The position numbers and the translations under genes are program-made. A DNA stretch of 64,000 bases from Kiritimatiellia bacterium (GTDB lineage Bacteria; Verrucomicrobiota; Kiritimatiellia; CAIQIC01; Lenti-01), in assembly GCA_017527155.1 (NCBI GenBank), contig JAFXQI010000001.1, positions 1-64,000 of the forward strand, given 5' to 3'. Positions 6,997 to 15,407 of this stretch are shown in pieces (position 1 is the stretch's first letter; every line of letters begins with the position of its first letter). The notes under the pieces were generated by a model. That model worked only from the letters and a program-made list of their open reading frames with translations, was not told the origin of the DNA and did no database searches.

Positions 6997-8538
6997 ATGA
7001 AGACGCTTTCCAAGTACCTGCTGACGGGGTGGGTTCTCGCATTCGCCGTGACCAGCGGCTACTGGGGGATGGCCACCGCGCCGCACAACCGCTGGTACAT
7101 GTACTTCACGGCATTCGACTTCTGGGTCCTCCTCGCCATGACGCTGGCGCTGGGGACGGTGCTGGGCCTCGGCGCCTGGCTTGCCGGACGCCGGTTCCCC
7201 CGCATCCGCCCGCTGCTCGTCGCCAGCTTCTGGGGCTGGCTGGCCCTCGCCCTGGCGAACAACTTCCCCGACATCCACCAGCGGATCGCGCTCCGGACGG
7301 GATGGTCCTGGCTGTCGGGCCCCGTCTGGTGGCTCGTGGTCTGGGGCGCGGGCGCCGCCGGAATCGCCTGCGCGCTCCTCTTCCCCGCCTGGCGGCGCGG
7401 GGCCGCCCGCGGTTGGCGCATCCTCCGCTGCGTCCTCTGGCCGCTGGTGTTCATCGTCCCGTTTTCGGTCGGCCGCCTGCCCTCGCTCGAAGCCGCGTAC
7501 GGGAAGGGGCTGGACTTCGCCCGCGTCCCGGGGAACGGCAAACCCGCCGTCGTGGTCCTCATGTTCGACATGCTGGGATACGGGGAACTCTTCGACGCGG
7601 AGGGCGGCGTCCGTCCCGCCTGCACGAACTTCGCCGCCCTCTGCGCCCGCTCGGACGTCTACCACGCCGCGCGGAGCGCCGGCAAGCGGACCGCCACCTC
7701 CATCCCCGGCTTCATCCTCCAGGAGCGCCTCGAAGATCCCCCCCGCGATCTCCGCTACACCCATGACGATTGGCCCTTCACGGACGGCACGAACACGGTC
7801 CATCTCCGGGACTTCGCCGCGCAGTCGCTTCCCGCCCTCGCCCGGGAACGCGGCGGCCGCACGCAGACCATCGGCATGCACGTCCCCTGGGATTGCCTCC
7901 TGCCGGGCCTCTGGGACGGAACCGAAAGCATGTCGATCTACCTCGGCCACCATGGCGTCCACCGCTTCGGGACGCCCCCGTCCTTCCTGGCGACCGCCAA
8001 GGACCATGCCGCCTGGTATTTCCTGTTCGTGAGCAAGTCGCCCCTGAGTGCCGCCCTGAAGGTGGCGGGCATCGACGACCTCACGGAAGGGCAGGGGTGG
8101 GACGAGCGCGACAGCCTCGTCGAACGGGCCGGGCGCTACTTCCGCGAGGCCCTCTCGCCGGGCGACTTCTTCATGGTGCACATCGATCTGCCCCACACCC
8201 CCTACCTGCTCGGACGCGGCGGCGTCCGCCTCCCGCCCTCCCTCTACCACGACGACCGCGCCGGCCTCGCCGCGCAGATGGAAGGGGCGGACTGGGCGCT
8301 GGGCCGCTGGATGGAAGACCTCGCGTCTTCGCCGGCCGGCCGGGATGCCTGGATCATCGTGACCAGCGACCACAACCTCCACAACTACCGCGTCCGGAAG
8401 GGCGAGAAAACGGACGTCCCCTTCCTGGTCCACCGCCCGGGACAGACCGTACGGCGGGACATCGCCGGACCGGCCGACCTGACGGACCTCCGCCACCTCA
8501 TCCCCGATTGCCCCCTTTTCGCCGAAGCCGCTCCCTGA
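6997..8538 (+). CDS. Membrane sulfatase/alkaline-phosphatase-fold transferase
   Basis: A 513-residue protein. Five hydrophobic segments (about 7-25, 42-62, 73-89, 108-130, 146-157) anchor an alkaline-phosphatase-superfamily domain. VVVLMFDMLGYGE supplies the first metal-binding Asp (191). SAGKRTATSIPGF (about 227-238) holds the candidate Thr/Ser nucleophile, and TSDHN near residue 445 gives the Asp-His metal pair. The architecture matches phosphoethanolamine, phosphoglycerol or sulfate transferases acting outside the inner membrane on lipid A or glycans. Next to a polysaccharide cluster rich in phosphotransferases, modification of a surface glycan is the best inference. GGAG precedes the ATG by 9 nt. 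The 3' end is 18 nt from the convergent Stealth gene. A sulfatase activity cannot be excluded. Confidence 0.8.
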   Translation: MKTLSKYLLTGWVLAFAVTSGYWGMATAPHNRWYMYFTAFDFWVLLAMTLALGTVLGLGAWLAGRRFPRIRPLLVASFWGWLALALANNFPDIHQRIALRTGWSWLSGPVWWLVVWGAGAAGIACALLFPAWRRGAARGWRILRCVLWPLVFIVPFSVGRLPSLEAAYGKGLDFARVPGNGKPAVVVLMFDMLGYGELFDAEGGVRPACTNFAALCARSDVYHAARSAGKRTATSIPGFILQERLEDPPRDLRYTHDDWPFTDGTNTVHLRDFAAQSLPALARERGGRTQTIGMHVPWDCLLPGLWDGTESMSIYLGHHGVHRFGTPPSFLATAKDHAAWYFLFVSKSPLSAALKVAGIDDLTEGQGWDERDSLVERAGRYFREALSPGDFFMVHIDLPHTPYLLGRGGVRLPPSLYHDDRAGLAAQMEGADWALGRWMEDLASSPAGRDAWIIVTSDHNLHNYRVRKGEKTDVPFLVHRPGQTVRRDIAGPADLTDLRHLIPDCPLFAEAAP

Positions 8539-8556
8539 CGCACCGGGCGGGTTCCG

Positions 8557-9705
8557 TCAGTCCCGCTCGAAGGAGGACTTGCCGGGGAGGATGTCTTCGA
8601 AGGCCTCGCGGAGCCGGCCGTAGCAATGGGAAGGATCGTCCGTCCCGCCGAACTCGTTGATGCAGACCTGCTTGAATTCCCGCCCCCGTATGATGGAGCA
8701 GGCCGACTCCAGCGTATCCAGGCGGAGCGCGACCACGGCCTTGTCCGGCGGAGGCCGCGCGGCGGGGCTGAAACGCCCGGTGGCGAGGTTCCAGGCGACG
8801 GCGAGCCACTGGCAGACCTGGTCGTTGGCGCGGAACCGGGCGCGCACGGTCCGGTCCACCGCTTCGGGACACTGCCGCCAGAGCTCCCCGAAGGTGGATT
8901 TCAGGTGGGGCAGGGGCAGGTGGCCGAAGTCCGTCACCGGCATGTGCGAGTTGAAAAGGAAGCGGATGAAGTTGCTGAATGCGGGGCGGAAACCGATGGT
9001 GGACGGATTGAACCATTTCCCGGCGTTTTGCCGGAGAAGCCATTTGATATCCAAGTGCGAATTGATTTCGTAGAAGTCGTTCCAGATGTTGCGGAGCCAG
9101 TTGAAGTCGCCCCGGTAGCGGGGCAGGATGAGGGAGGGGAAAAGGACCGGCAATCCGTCCCGGAAGTAGAGGGACGGGGTGACGGGCTGCAACAGGAACA
9201 TGTCGTCGTCGAACAGCACGAAGCGCTCCGCGAGGTCCGGGATGAGGGGCAGGGAGAAATGGATGGGTGGGGCGTGGAAGACGGGGAGGCGCTCGGCGGG
9301 CATGAAGTCGGAGTGCGACACCACCCTCAGCCTGGGGCAGGCGTCGTCAAGCCAGGGCGGCCGTTGCCCGCACGTGACGAAGAACACGCGGCGGACCCAG
9401 GGGGCGAAGCGCTCCACGGCGCGGAACCAGTAGCGGAGCAGGCCGTTGTCGTTGTAGCGGCAGGTGCCGTTCGCATCCTTCTCCGCCGGGGTCGCGACGG
9501 AAATGCCGGCTGCCTCCTGCCAGTGGCGCTTCGAGGCCTGCCAGGCCGGATCGTTGCCATCGACCCACAGGAGAACGAAGTCGATGGGGCCATCCGGGGC
9601 CGTGCCGACCGGCGGAGCCACCTCCGGAGCACACCGGGGCTGGGCCGGGAGAGTCTCCGAATCCGGCCGCCGGCGGGTGCCTCCTGCTGTAGAATGCCCT
9701 CTCAT
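8557..9705 (-). CDS. Stealth-family capsular polysaccharide phosphotransferase (copy 1)
   Basis: A 382-residue Stealth protein, a sugar-1-phosphate transferase that makes phosphodiester-linked surface polysaccharide. PIDFVLLWVDGNDP (40-53) is conserved region 1. RYNDNGLLRYWFRAVE and the following FVTCGQRP form region 2, with HSDFMP and LFDDDMFLL further on. The DFGHLPLPH and FRANDQ motifs cover regions 3 and 4. The first ~38 residues are variable. The ATG at 9705 has no Shine-Dalgarno sequence but lies 11 nt from a strong -10 box. A second copy at 11122-12171 is closely similar, especially in the N-terminal half, which points to duplication. The donor sugar is not predictable. Confidence 0.9.
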   Translation of the reverse strand: MRGHSTAGGTRRRPDSETLPAQPRCAPEVAPPVGTAPDGPIDFVLLWVDGNDPAWQASKRHWQEAAGISVATPAEKDANGTCRYNDNGLLRYWFRAVERFAPWVRRVFFVTCGQRPPWLDDACPRLRVVSHSDFMPAERLPVFHAPPIHFSLPLIPDLAERFVLFDDDMFLLQPVTPSLYFRDGLPVLFPSLILPRYRGDFNWLRNIWNDFYEINSHLDIKWLLRQNAGKWFNPSTIGFRPAFSNFIRFLFNSHMPVTDFGHLPLPHLKSTFGELWRQCPEAVDRTVRARFRANDQVCQWLAVAWNLATGRFSPAARPPPDKAVVALRLDTLESACSIIRGREFKQVCINEFGGTDDPSHCYGRLREAFEDILPGKSSFERD

Positions 9706-9716
9706 CACGACCAATG

Positions 9717-9744
9717 ATTCTACCACATCCCTCCGGTGGCTCAA
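9717..9744 (-). promoter_or_regulatory. Promoter of Stealth copy 1
   Basis: On the minus strand, TTGAGC (9739-9744), a 16-bp spacer and TAGAAT (9717-9722), one of the best -10 matches in the window. The -10 ends 11 nt before the ATG, predicting a leader of only a few nucleotides. Confidence 0.6.
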
Positions 9745-9787
9745 GCCCGTCCGGACTTCGGATGGCGGGGCCCTGCACGGGTTTTCC

Positions 9788-9815
9788 TTGACGATTCCCG
9801 GCCACGGGCTACCCT
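9788..9815 (+). promoter_or_regulatory. Promoter of the plus-strand GT2 gene
   Basis: TTGACG (9788-9793), a 16-bp spacer and TACCCT (9810-9815). Only 7 nt separate the -10 from the ATG at 9823, so the mRNA should start at or next to the start codon. Confidence 0.55.
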
Positions 9816-9822
9816 CGAAACC

Positions 9823-10941
9823 ATGATGAATGCCGAACAATCCGATACCGATGGCGGCACCCGCCGGCCAGAGGGGCCTTTCTTCTCCCTCGCCGTTCCC
9901 TGTTGCGATGTCGCGCCGTACCTGCCCCAATGCCTCGATTCGATCCTGTCCCAGTCCTTCTCCGACTGGGAGGCCCTGCTGTTCGTCGAGGATTCGTCCG
10001 ATGCCACGCTCGGGATTGCCCAGGAATTCGCGGCAAGGGACCCGCGCTTCCGCGTGTTCACGGGCCCCCGATCGGGGTCCTGTTCCACCCCGAGGAACCG
10101 CTGCGTCGAGGAGGCGGTCGGCCAATACGTGCTTTTCGTCGACGGTGACGACACCATCTACCCCGGCAGCCTCCAGCGCCTCCACGACCGCGTTTCGGCC
10201 CGTCCCGGCGCAGACCTGTATCCCTGTGCCCTGCTGCTCCACAACGACATCACCGGCCGCGACGAGGAAATCCGCGACAACTTTCCCCCCGACGCCCCCG
10301 CCGAACTCACCGGCCCCGAGGCCACCCTGCTTGCCCACCGCCACATGGCAAACCGCATCCACGCCCAATTGCAGCTCGTCGTGTTCCGCCGGGCGTTTCT
10401 CCTCGAAAACGCGTTGGCATGCATCCCCGGCCTGCGCCGGCAGGACTGCGAATTCTCCCCCCGGGCCCTTTACCTCGCCCGCCGCGTCGTCCCCCTCCAC
10501 GAACTCTGGTACTTCTACCGCCGCCGGCCCAACGCTGTCGCCACCGCTTCCACCGCCCCGGACCGCTTCCACGGGGACTGGGCGGTGATCATCCGCTCCC
10601 TCGCCGCCTTCCACGCCCGGGTTTCCCGCGAGCCGGGCTTCGACACGCGCGTGGCCGCATGCTGGCGCGACGCCTGGCTCTCGTTGCTGTTCGGCCTGTG
10701 GTTCACCCCGTACCATCTCCGGAACATTCCCCGCCGTGTCCGTGCAGAGACGCTGGGCGTGGTCTTCCGTGATGGCCCCGGTGATCTCTTCGCCCTCGCA
10801 GCGGGCGGTTCCCTCGCCAAGCGCACTGCCTGCCGCTGGGTCTGGCGCTTCGCCCGACACCCCGCCCTCCGCCCCGCCGCCGAATCCTTCTTCAAACTCT
10901 ACTTCGCCCTTTCCAGACGCCGCTCCCCTTGGGGAAAATAG
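9823..10941 (+). CDS. Family 2 glycosyltransferase
   Basis: A 372-residue GT-A fold enzyme. FFSLAVPCCDVAPYLPQCLDSI is the N-terminal nucleotide-sugar-binding strand and helix (shown in part by LAVPCCDVAPYL), with SILSQSFSDWE following. FVEDSSDAT stands where most family members have DDGSTD, and LFVDGDDTIYPG is the DxD metal site. The C-terminus (from about 280) is basic and partly hydrophobic. It probably adds one sugar to the surface polysaccharide whose genes surround it. It is on the opposite strand to its neighbours, between the two Stealth copies, with its own promoter, and may have been inserted when the Stealth gene was duplicated. ATG codons at 9823 and 9826 are both possible starts. 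Confidence 0.85.
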   Translation: MMNAEQSDTDGGTRRPEGPFFSLAVPCCDVAPYLPQCLDSILSQSFSDWEALLFVEDSSDATLGIAQEFAARDPRFRVFTGPRSGSCSTPRNRCVEEAVGQYVLFVDGDDTIYPGSLQRLHDRVSARPGADLYPCALLLHNDITGRDEEIRDNFPPDAPAELTGPEATLLAHRHMANRIHAQLQLVVFRRAFLLENALACIPGLRRQDCEFSPRALYLARRVVPLHELWYFYRRRPNAVATASTAPDRFHGDWAVIIRSLAAFHARVSREPGFDTRVAACWRDAWLSLLFGLWFTPYHLRNIPRRVRAETLGVVFRDGPGDLFALAAGGSLAKRTACRWVWRFARHPALRPAAESFFKLYFALSRRRSPWGK

Positions 10942-10986
10942 AGCGGATTGCGGAATCGTGTAACTCCTGTTTTGCCTTCCAGGCTT

Positions 10987-11055
10987 GGTAGGGCGAGTTC
11001 TCCGAGCGAGCCGTTCCACCCGTCTGTGCGGCTCGCACGGAGTGCTCGCCCTACC
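10987..11055. repeat. B-family inverted repeat, copy B1, at a convergent junction
   Basis: Left arm 10987-11013 (begins GGTAGGGCGAG, ends GAGCGAGCCG) and right arm 11029-11055 pair at 24 of 27 positions around a 15-nt loop. It lies between the 3' ends of the plus-strand GT2 and the minus-strand Stealth copy 2, as expected for a bidirectional terminator or 3'-end barrier. Confidence 0.8.
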
Positions 11056-11121
11056 AGGACCGCATATCTCGGGACCGCCACACTGTCCCGCAAACCATTC
11101 TAGAGGTCCGGGCGCTTCCCG

Positions 11122-12171
11122 TCAGTCCGCTTCGAAGGAAGACGTGCCGGGGAGGATATCCTCGAAGGCTTGGCGGAGGAGGGGGAGGCAATGGTCGAGG
11201 TTGTCGGCGGCAACAGAATCGTTGATGCAGATTTGCGGGGTGGTTTGGCAGCGGATTGCGGAGCAGGTGGATGCGATGGTCTTTGTGGCAATGTCGAAAA
11301 CGAACCGTTGGCGGGGGGGGGGGCGCGGCCAGAAGCGCCCCGTGGCCAGATTCCAGCTGGAAGCCAGCCAATGGTTGACCTGGTCGTGGGAGCGGAACCG
11401 GCTCATGCAGGTGCGTTCGAGGGTTGCGGGACAGCGCTCCCAGAGCTCGGCGAAGGTCGATTTGAGGTGGGGATGGGGGAGATGGCCGAAGTCGCTGGCG
11501 GGAATGTTGTGGTTGAGGCGGAAGCGGATGGCGTTGGAAAGGGCCAGCCGGGGGCCGAGGACGAAAGGGTTGAACCATTTTCGGCCATTCGCCTGGATGG
11601 ACCGGGAGACATCGAGGAGGACATTGACTTCGTAGAAGTTGTTCCAGAGGATGCGGTGCCAGTTGCGGTCTCGTCGGAAGGCGGTCATCCGCAGGGTGGC
11701 GGGCAGGCGCGGCAGGCCTTTGCGGAAGTAGAGGGACGGGGTGATGGGGCGGAGGAGAAAGGTATCGTCGTCGAACAAGACGAAATGTTCCGCCAGGTCC
11801 GGGATGAGGTGCAGGCAGAAGTGGACGGGGCGGGGGTTGAAGGTGGGGAGGTACTTGGCGGGCATGAAGTCGGAATGCGACACCACCCGCAGCCTGGGGC
11901 AGGATTCGTCGAGCCAGGTCGGCCGGTGCCCGCTCGTGACAAAGAACACGCGGCGGACCCAAGGGGCGAAGCGGTCTACGCCGCGGAACCAGTAGCGCAG
12001 CAGGCCGTTGTCGTTGTAGCGGCAGGCGCCGTTCGCGTCCTCTTCCGCCGGCGTCGCGGTGGAAATGCCGGCGGCTTCCTGCCAACGGCGCTTCGAGGCC
12101 TGCCACTCCGGATCCGACCCATCCACCCACAGCAGCACGAAATCCACCGGGAAACCGGCTGGCGGTTTCAT
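11122..12171 (-). CDS. Stealth-family capsular polysaccharide phosphotransferase (copy 2)
   Basis: A 349-residue paralogue of the Stealth protein at 8557-9705. FPVDFVLLWVDGSDP (7-21), RYNDNGLLRYWFRGVD, FVTSGHRPTWLDE, HSDFMP and LFDDDTFLL are nearly identical to copy 1. The C-terminal third diverges (DFGHLPHPH and FRSHDQ are kept). It starts without the extra N-terminal segment of copy 1. The start overlaps the stop of the upstream GT2 gene as ATGA, so it is the last gene of the polysaccharide operon and translationally coupled. Two such enzymes suggest a polymer with two different phosphodiester linkages, or functional redundancy. Confidence 0.9.
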   Translation of the reverse strand: MKPPAGFPVDFVLLWVDGSDPEWQASKRRWQEAAGISTATPAEEDANGACRYNDNGLLRYWFRGVDRFAPWVRRVFFVTSGHRPTWLDESCPRLRVVSHSDFMPAKYLPTFNPRPVHFCLHLIPDLAEHFVLFDDDTFLLRPITPSLYFRKGLPRLPATLRMTAFRRDRNWHRILWNNFYEVNVLLDVSRSIQANGRKWFNPFVLGPRLALSNAIRFRLNHNIPASDFGHLPHPHLKSTFAELWERCPATLERTCMSRFRSHDQVNHWLASSWNLATGRFWPRPPPRQRFVFDIATKTIASTCSAIRCQTTPQICINDSVAADNLDHCLPLLRQAFEDILPGTSSFEAD

Positions 12172-13076
12172 CCCACTCCTCCTTTCCTGCCGATGGCACC
12201 CGCACGGAGGAGGGCGGCACGGCACTTGCGCGCCCGGTCCAGCACCCGCAGGCGGAACTTCACCCTTTCGAGGGGATGCAGAACCGCGCGGGGCCAGGCA
12301 CGGAAGATGCGGAGGCGTTCGCGTGCCATCCGGTATTCGTTGGCGGCCCGGCGCCATTCGGAATCCCGCTTGAACTCCGCGGAGGCATTCCGGGGATGCT
12401 GGACGTAGTCGTACAGGATCTCGTCAACCGCCGCGAGGCGCCGGATGCGCAGGAGATACTCCAGCATGAACAGGAGGTCTTCACCGGACACGACGCGGGG
12501 AATGAACCGCAACCGTGCCCGTTCGATGATCTCGCGGCGGAAGAGGCCGGCGACAAGGTTCCCGCGGTGGTGCCACTCCATCCGCAGGAGCGGATGGAAA
12601 AAGCGCCGGTCGATCTGCCGGCGTCCGTCGAGGACGATGCGTCCCCGGTAGGGAAAGGACACGACCGGTCCGTCGGTGCGGCCCCCGGGATTCACCCATT
12701 GGAAGGCACACAGGGCCAATTCGGCCTCCTCCTCCCGCGCCAGATCCAGGAGACGCGCGTAGATTCCCGGGTGGGGGATGTCGTCGGCGTCGCAGAAGGA
12801 AATCCATTCGCCCCGGGCGGCATCCAGCGCCCGGTTCCGGGCCACGGACACTCCGGCGTTCGGCCCGGTGAACACGCGGACGCTGCCGGGATTCTCCCGT
12901 TCGCAGCGGCGGCAAACCGCCAGGGAACCGTCCGTCGAGCCGTCGTCGGACACGAGTATCTCGAACGGCCGGAGCGGTTGCGCGAGAAGCGCGCCCAGCG
13001 TCGCGGCGACGGTACCCTCCGCGTTGTATACGGGCAGGATGACGGACAGAAGCGGCGGAGGAGACGCGGGGGTCAT
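12168..13076 (-). CDS. Family 2 glycosyltransferase
   Basis: A 302-residue GT-A enzyme with the classical motifs LLSVILPVYNAEGTV (9-23), VSDDGSTDGS and FCDADDIPHPG (DxD). The acceptor-side region FIPRVVSGEDLLFML carries the ED pair typical of EpsJ/WaaE-like GT2 enzymes. The C-terminus is basic. It overlaps both neighbours by 4 nt (ATGA): the flippase gene upstream and Stealth copy 2 downstream. It probably adds one residue to the lipid-linked repeat unit at the cytoplasmic face. The acceptor and donor are unknown. Confidence 0.9.
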   Translation of the reverse strand: MTPASPPPLLSVILPVYNAEGTVAATLGALLAQPLRPFEILVSDDGSTDGSLAVCRRCERENPGSVRVFTGPNAGVSVARNRALDAARGEWISFCDADDIPHPGIYARLLDLAREEEAELALCAFQWVNPGGRTDGPVVSFPYRGRIVLDGRRQIDRRFFHPLLRMEWHHRGNLVAGLFRREIIERARLRFIPRVVSGEDLLFMLEYLLRIRRLAAVDEILYDYVQHPRNASAEFKRDSEWRRAANEYRMARERLRIFRAWPRAVLHPLERVKFRLRVLDRARKCRAALLRAGAIGRKGGVG

Positions 13077-14602
13077 GTTTTTCTCCGGATGAAGTCGATT
13101 GCGTCGTTGACGCCGCGGAAAAAGAAAGAGGAAAGGAGTGCACCGGTGACGGCGGCGGCGACCAGGGCCCGGAAGATGAATCCGGGAATGCCGGGGACGG
13201 TCACGGCCCTGGATATCCACCAGGCGGAGGCGCACAAAACCCCCGTCGCAAGGGCGGAGCGGGCGTGCATGGCCCAGTAGGCCCGCGCCTTCTCCCACCC
13301 GAAATAGCGCGAGAAGAACGCGTGCGACTCCCAGGGAATCTGGATGCAGATGAAGGAGATGGTGGTCGAGAAAATGACGCCGTCGAGCTTGTATTCTTCG
13401 GGCAGGAACAGGACGAATGACAGGTTCAGGGCCAGGTTGAACATGCCGGCCACGATCGGCTTCCAGCGGTCCTCCTGCCAGATGCCCGCCGCCCCCTTGA
13501 ACATCAGCAGGGTCTGGCGGGACTGGGCGACGTAGAAGTGGAACACCATCAGGATGGGCGTGAGGGCGTGGCGGAGCAAGGCCGGATCGTGCTTCGTCCA
13601 GATGGCGATGAACGGCTGGTAGAGCGAGGCCATCATCGCGGCGCAGCAGGCGGTGACCATCATGGTCACCCGGGTCATGCGCATGAACAGGACGAAGTTC
13701 TTCCGCTGGGATTCGGTGTGGAGCCGGTTCCCGAACCCGCTCTGGGTGGCGTTGTTCAGGACGGCGATGAGTCCGGCCACGCTCGCCAGGACGTAGTAGT
13801 AGTTGCCGTACACGGCGACCGCGCTCAGTCCCAAGAAGGCCGATACGACGATGTTGTCCGCGGAGCCGGTGATGACCCCGCCGATCTTGTGCAGGAAAAT
13901 CGACCGGACATCCGAGCGGATCCGGCGGCGCGCGGCGGTGCAGAGGCGCCCCCGCGGCGCGATGTGGGGGAACAGGCGGACGGATTCGCGCAACACCACG
14001 AGGTTCTTCAGGGCAGTGAAAAAGACGGTCGTGGCGATGTAGGCGTAGTAGTTCCGGGTGAAGAGGAGGACGAAGAAAACGACGACGTACTGGATCGTCT
14101 GGGTGATGGTATTGATGTGCAGCGAAACATCGTTTCGGTGGTACGCGGTCAGGACCGGCCCCCGGTAGGCGAACAGGAAGTAACTCAGGACGGTGTTGCC
14201 CAGATGGATGAGGAACAGGACGTGGAGGTTGATGCCGGGTGGAAGGCTGCCGTGGATGAGATGCCGGAGAAACGGCATCAGGCACAGGCCGATCAGCAGC
14301 ACGATGGTCCCGATCCAGCGGTAGACGGTGCGGAAGAACGCGAGGTAGGCGCAGACGAGCTCCTGGTCGTCGTCGGCGATGGGCTTGTACATGGAACAGA
14401 CGATTGCCGTGTTGACGCCGAGTTCGGCGAGCGACATCATGCCGATGACCGAGCGGAACAGACCGTTCAAACCCAGGAACTCGGGGCCCAGCAGCCAGAG
14501 GAACAGGGTCCGGTTCAGGAAGGGGAACAACAGGCCGATCATCTGGTTGAGATACCCGGCGAGGAGGTTCCGTTTCGTGTTCTTGGCGAACGGGAGTTTC
14601 AT
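13073..14602 (-). CDS. Polysaccharide flippase (Wzx-like, MOP superfamily)
   Basis: A 509-residue protein with about 12-14 hydrophobic segments. The N-terminus (NTKRNLLAGYLNQMIGLLFPF) is typical of the polysaccharide transport family within the MOP superfamily, followed by FLGLNGLFRSVIGMMSLAELG, as in Wzx proteins of Gram-positive and gut bacteria. It should flip the undecaprenyl-linked repeat unit across the inner membrane. It overlaps the downstream GT2 by 4 nt and follows the GT25 gene by 46 nt. In this cluster it is the obvious partner of the Wzy-like and Wza/Wzz-like proteins. Confidence 0.88.
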   Translation of the reverse strand: MKLPFAKNTKRNLLAGYLNQMIGLLFPFLNRTLFLWLLGPEFLGLNGLFRSVIGMMSLAELGVNTAIVCSMYKPIADDDQELVCAYLAFFRTVYRWIGTIVLLIGLCLMPFLRHLIHGSLPPGINLHVLFLIHLGNTVLSYFLFAYRGPVLTAYHRNDVSLHINTITQTIQYVVVFFVLLFTRNYYAYIATTVFFTALKNLVVLRESVRLFPHIAPRGRLCTAARRRIRSDVRSIFLHKIGGVITGSADNIVVSAFLGLSAVAVYGNYYYVLASVAGLIAVLNNATQSGFGNRLHTESQRKNFVLFMRMTRVTMMVTACCAAMMASLYQPFIAIWTKHDPALLRHALTPILMVFHFYVAQSRQTLLMFKGAAGIWQEDRWKPIVAGMFNLALNLSFVLFLPEEYKLDGVIFSTTISFICIQIPWESHAFFSRYFGWEKARAYWAMHARSALATGVLCASAWWISRAVTVPGIPGFIFRALVAAAVTGALLSSFFFRGVNDAIDFIRRKT

Positions 14603-14648
14603 GGCCGGCCTCCGGACGGAACGGGGTAGGCGACTGGAAGGGGCAGGC

Positions 14649-15407
14649 TCACCGGACGGGCTCCTCCAGGGGGAACCTCTTGCCCTCGAACCGCTTGAGG
14701 CAGAGGTCGAGACGGAATGCCATGCGCCAGCGGAACCAGTAGAAGCGCCGGAACCATTGACGGTGCCACCAGGAACCGCGGCCGTGGCCGATGGTGGACG
14801 GCATGCCGCGCGTGGCGGCGCAGGGAACGGCCGCTGCCAGGATGCGCACGCCGCTCCTGGCGTACGTCGACCAGGCGTCCGCCACGTTCGCCATGGGGGT
14901 CAGGATCGCGGACAGGCGCCGGGCGGCGGCGGCGTTGAGAGCGTACGCGGGCGTGCAGAACACGTGCCCGATGTCGTCGGTTTCGAGGATGTCGTACCAC
15001 GGCCCCTCCACCGCCGCGGGCCGCGGCACCCCCCGGTGCAGGAGCCACACCGTCGGCACGGAGGAATCGTTCTCCGCTTCGATCGAGGCAAACGCTTCCC
15101 GGAGACGCGGCGGATCGGGTTCGACGTCGTCCTCGAAGACCGCCGCGACGGGTTCCCCGCCGCCGAACGCCTGCCGCCAGCATTTCAGATGGGAAAGCAC
15201 GCACCCGATTTCGCCCGGCAGGACTCGGTGGGCGTTCGCGAGGTAGAATCGGACCGGCGGACAGACGGCGCGGCGTTCCTCCGGCGGAAGCGCGAGGCCG
15301 TCGACGGCTTCGATGCGCTCGAAGGGAATGCCTCCGGCCTCGAACCGTTTCCGCGAGGCTTCGAGCCGTTCCGGCGCCCTCGCCAGATTGACGAGATAGC
15401 AGTTCAA
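14649..15407 (-). CDS. Family 25 glycosyltransferase (LPS/capsule type)
   Basis: A 252-residue GT25 protein. CYLVNLARAPERLEASRKRF (3-22) is the family N-terminus, IEAVDGLALP follows, and GEIGCVLSHLKCWRQAF plus VAAVFEDDVEP are the conserved SH-L and EDD motifs. I chose the TTG at 15407: it overlaps the upstream stop as TTGA and has GGAGG exactly 5 nt upstream. A GTG 12 nt further upstream (15419) lies in front of that GGAGG and is less likely. GT25 enzymes commonly transfer galactose or related hexoses to surface glycans. The substrate here is unknown. Confidence 0.85.
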   Translation of the reverse strand: MNCYLVNLARAPERLEASRKRFEAGGIPFERIEAVDGLALPPEERRAVCPPVRFYLANAHRVLPGEIGCVLSHLKCWRQAFGGGEPVAAVFEDDVEPDPPRLREAFASIEAENDSSVPTVWLLHRGVPRPAAVEGPWYDILETDDIGHVFCTPAYALNAAAARRLSAILTPMANVADAWSTYARSGVRILAAAVPCAATRGMPSTIGHGRGSWWHRQWFRRFYWFRWRMAFRLDLCLKRFEGKRFPLEEPVR

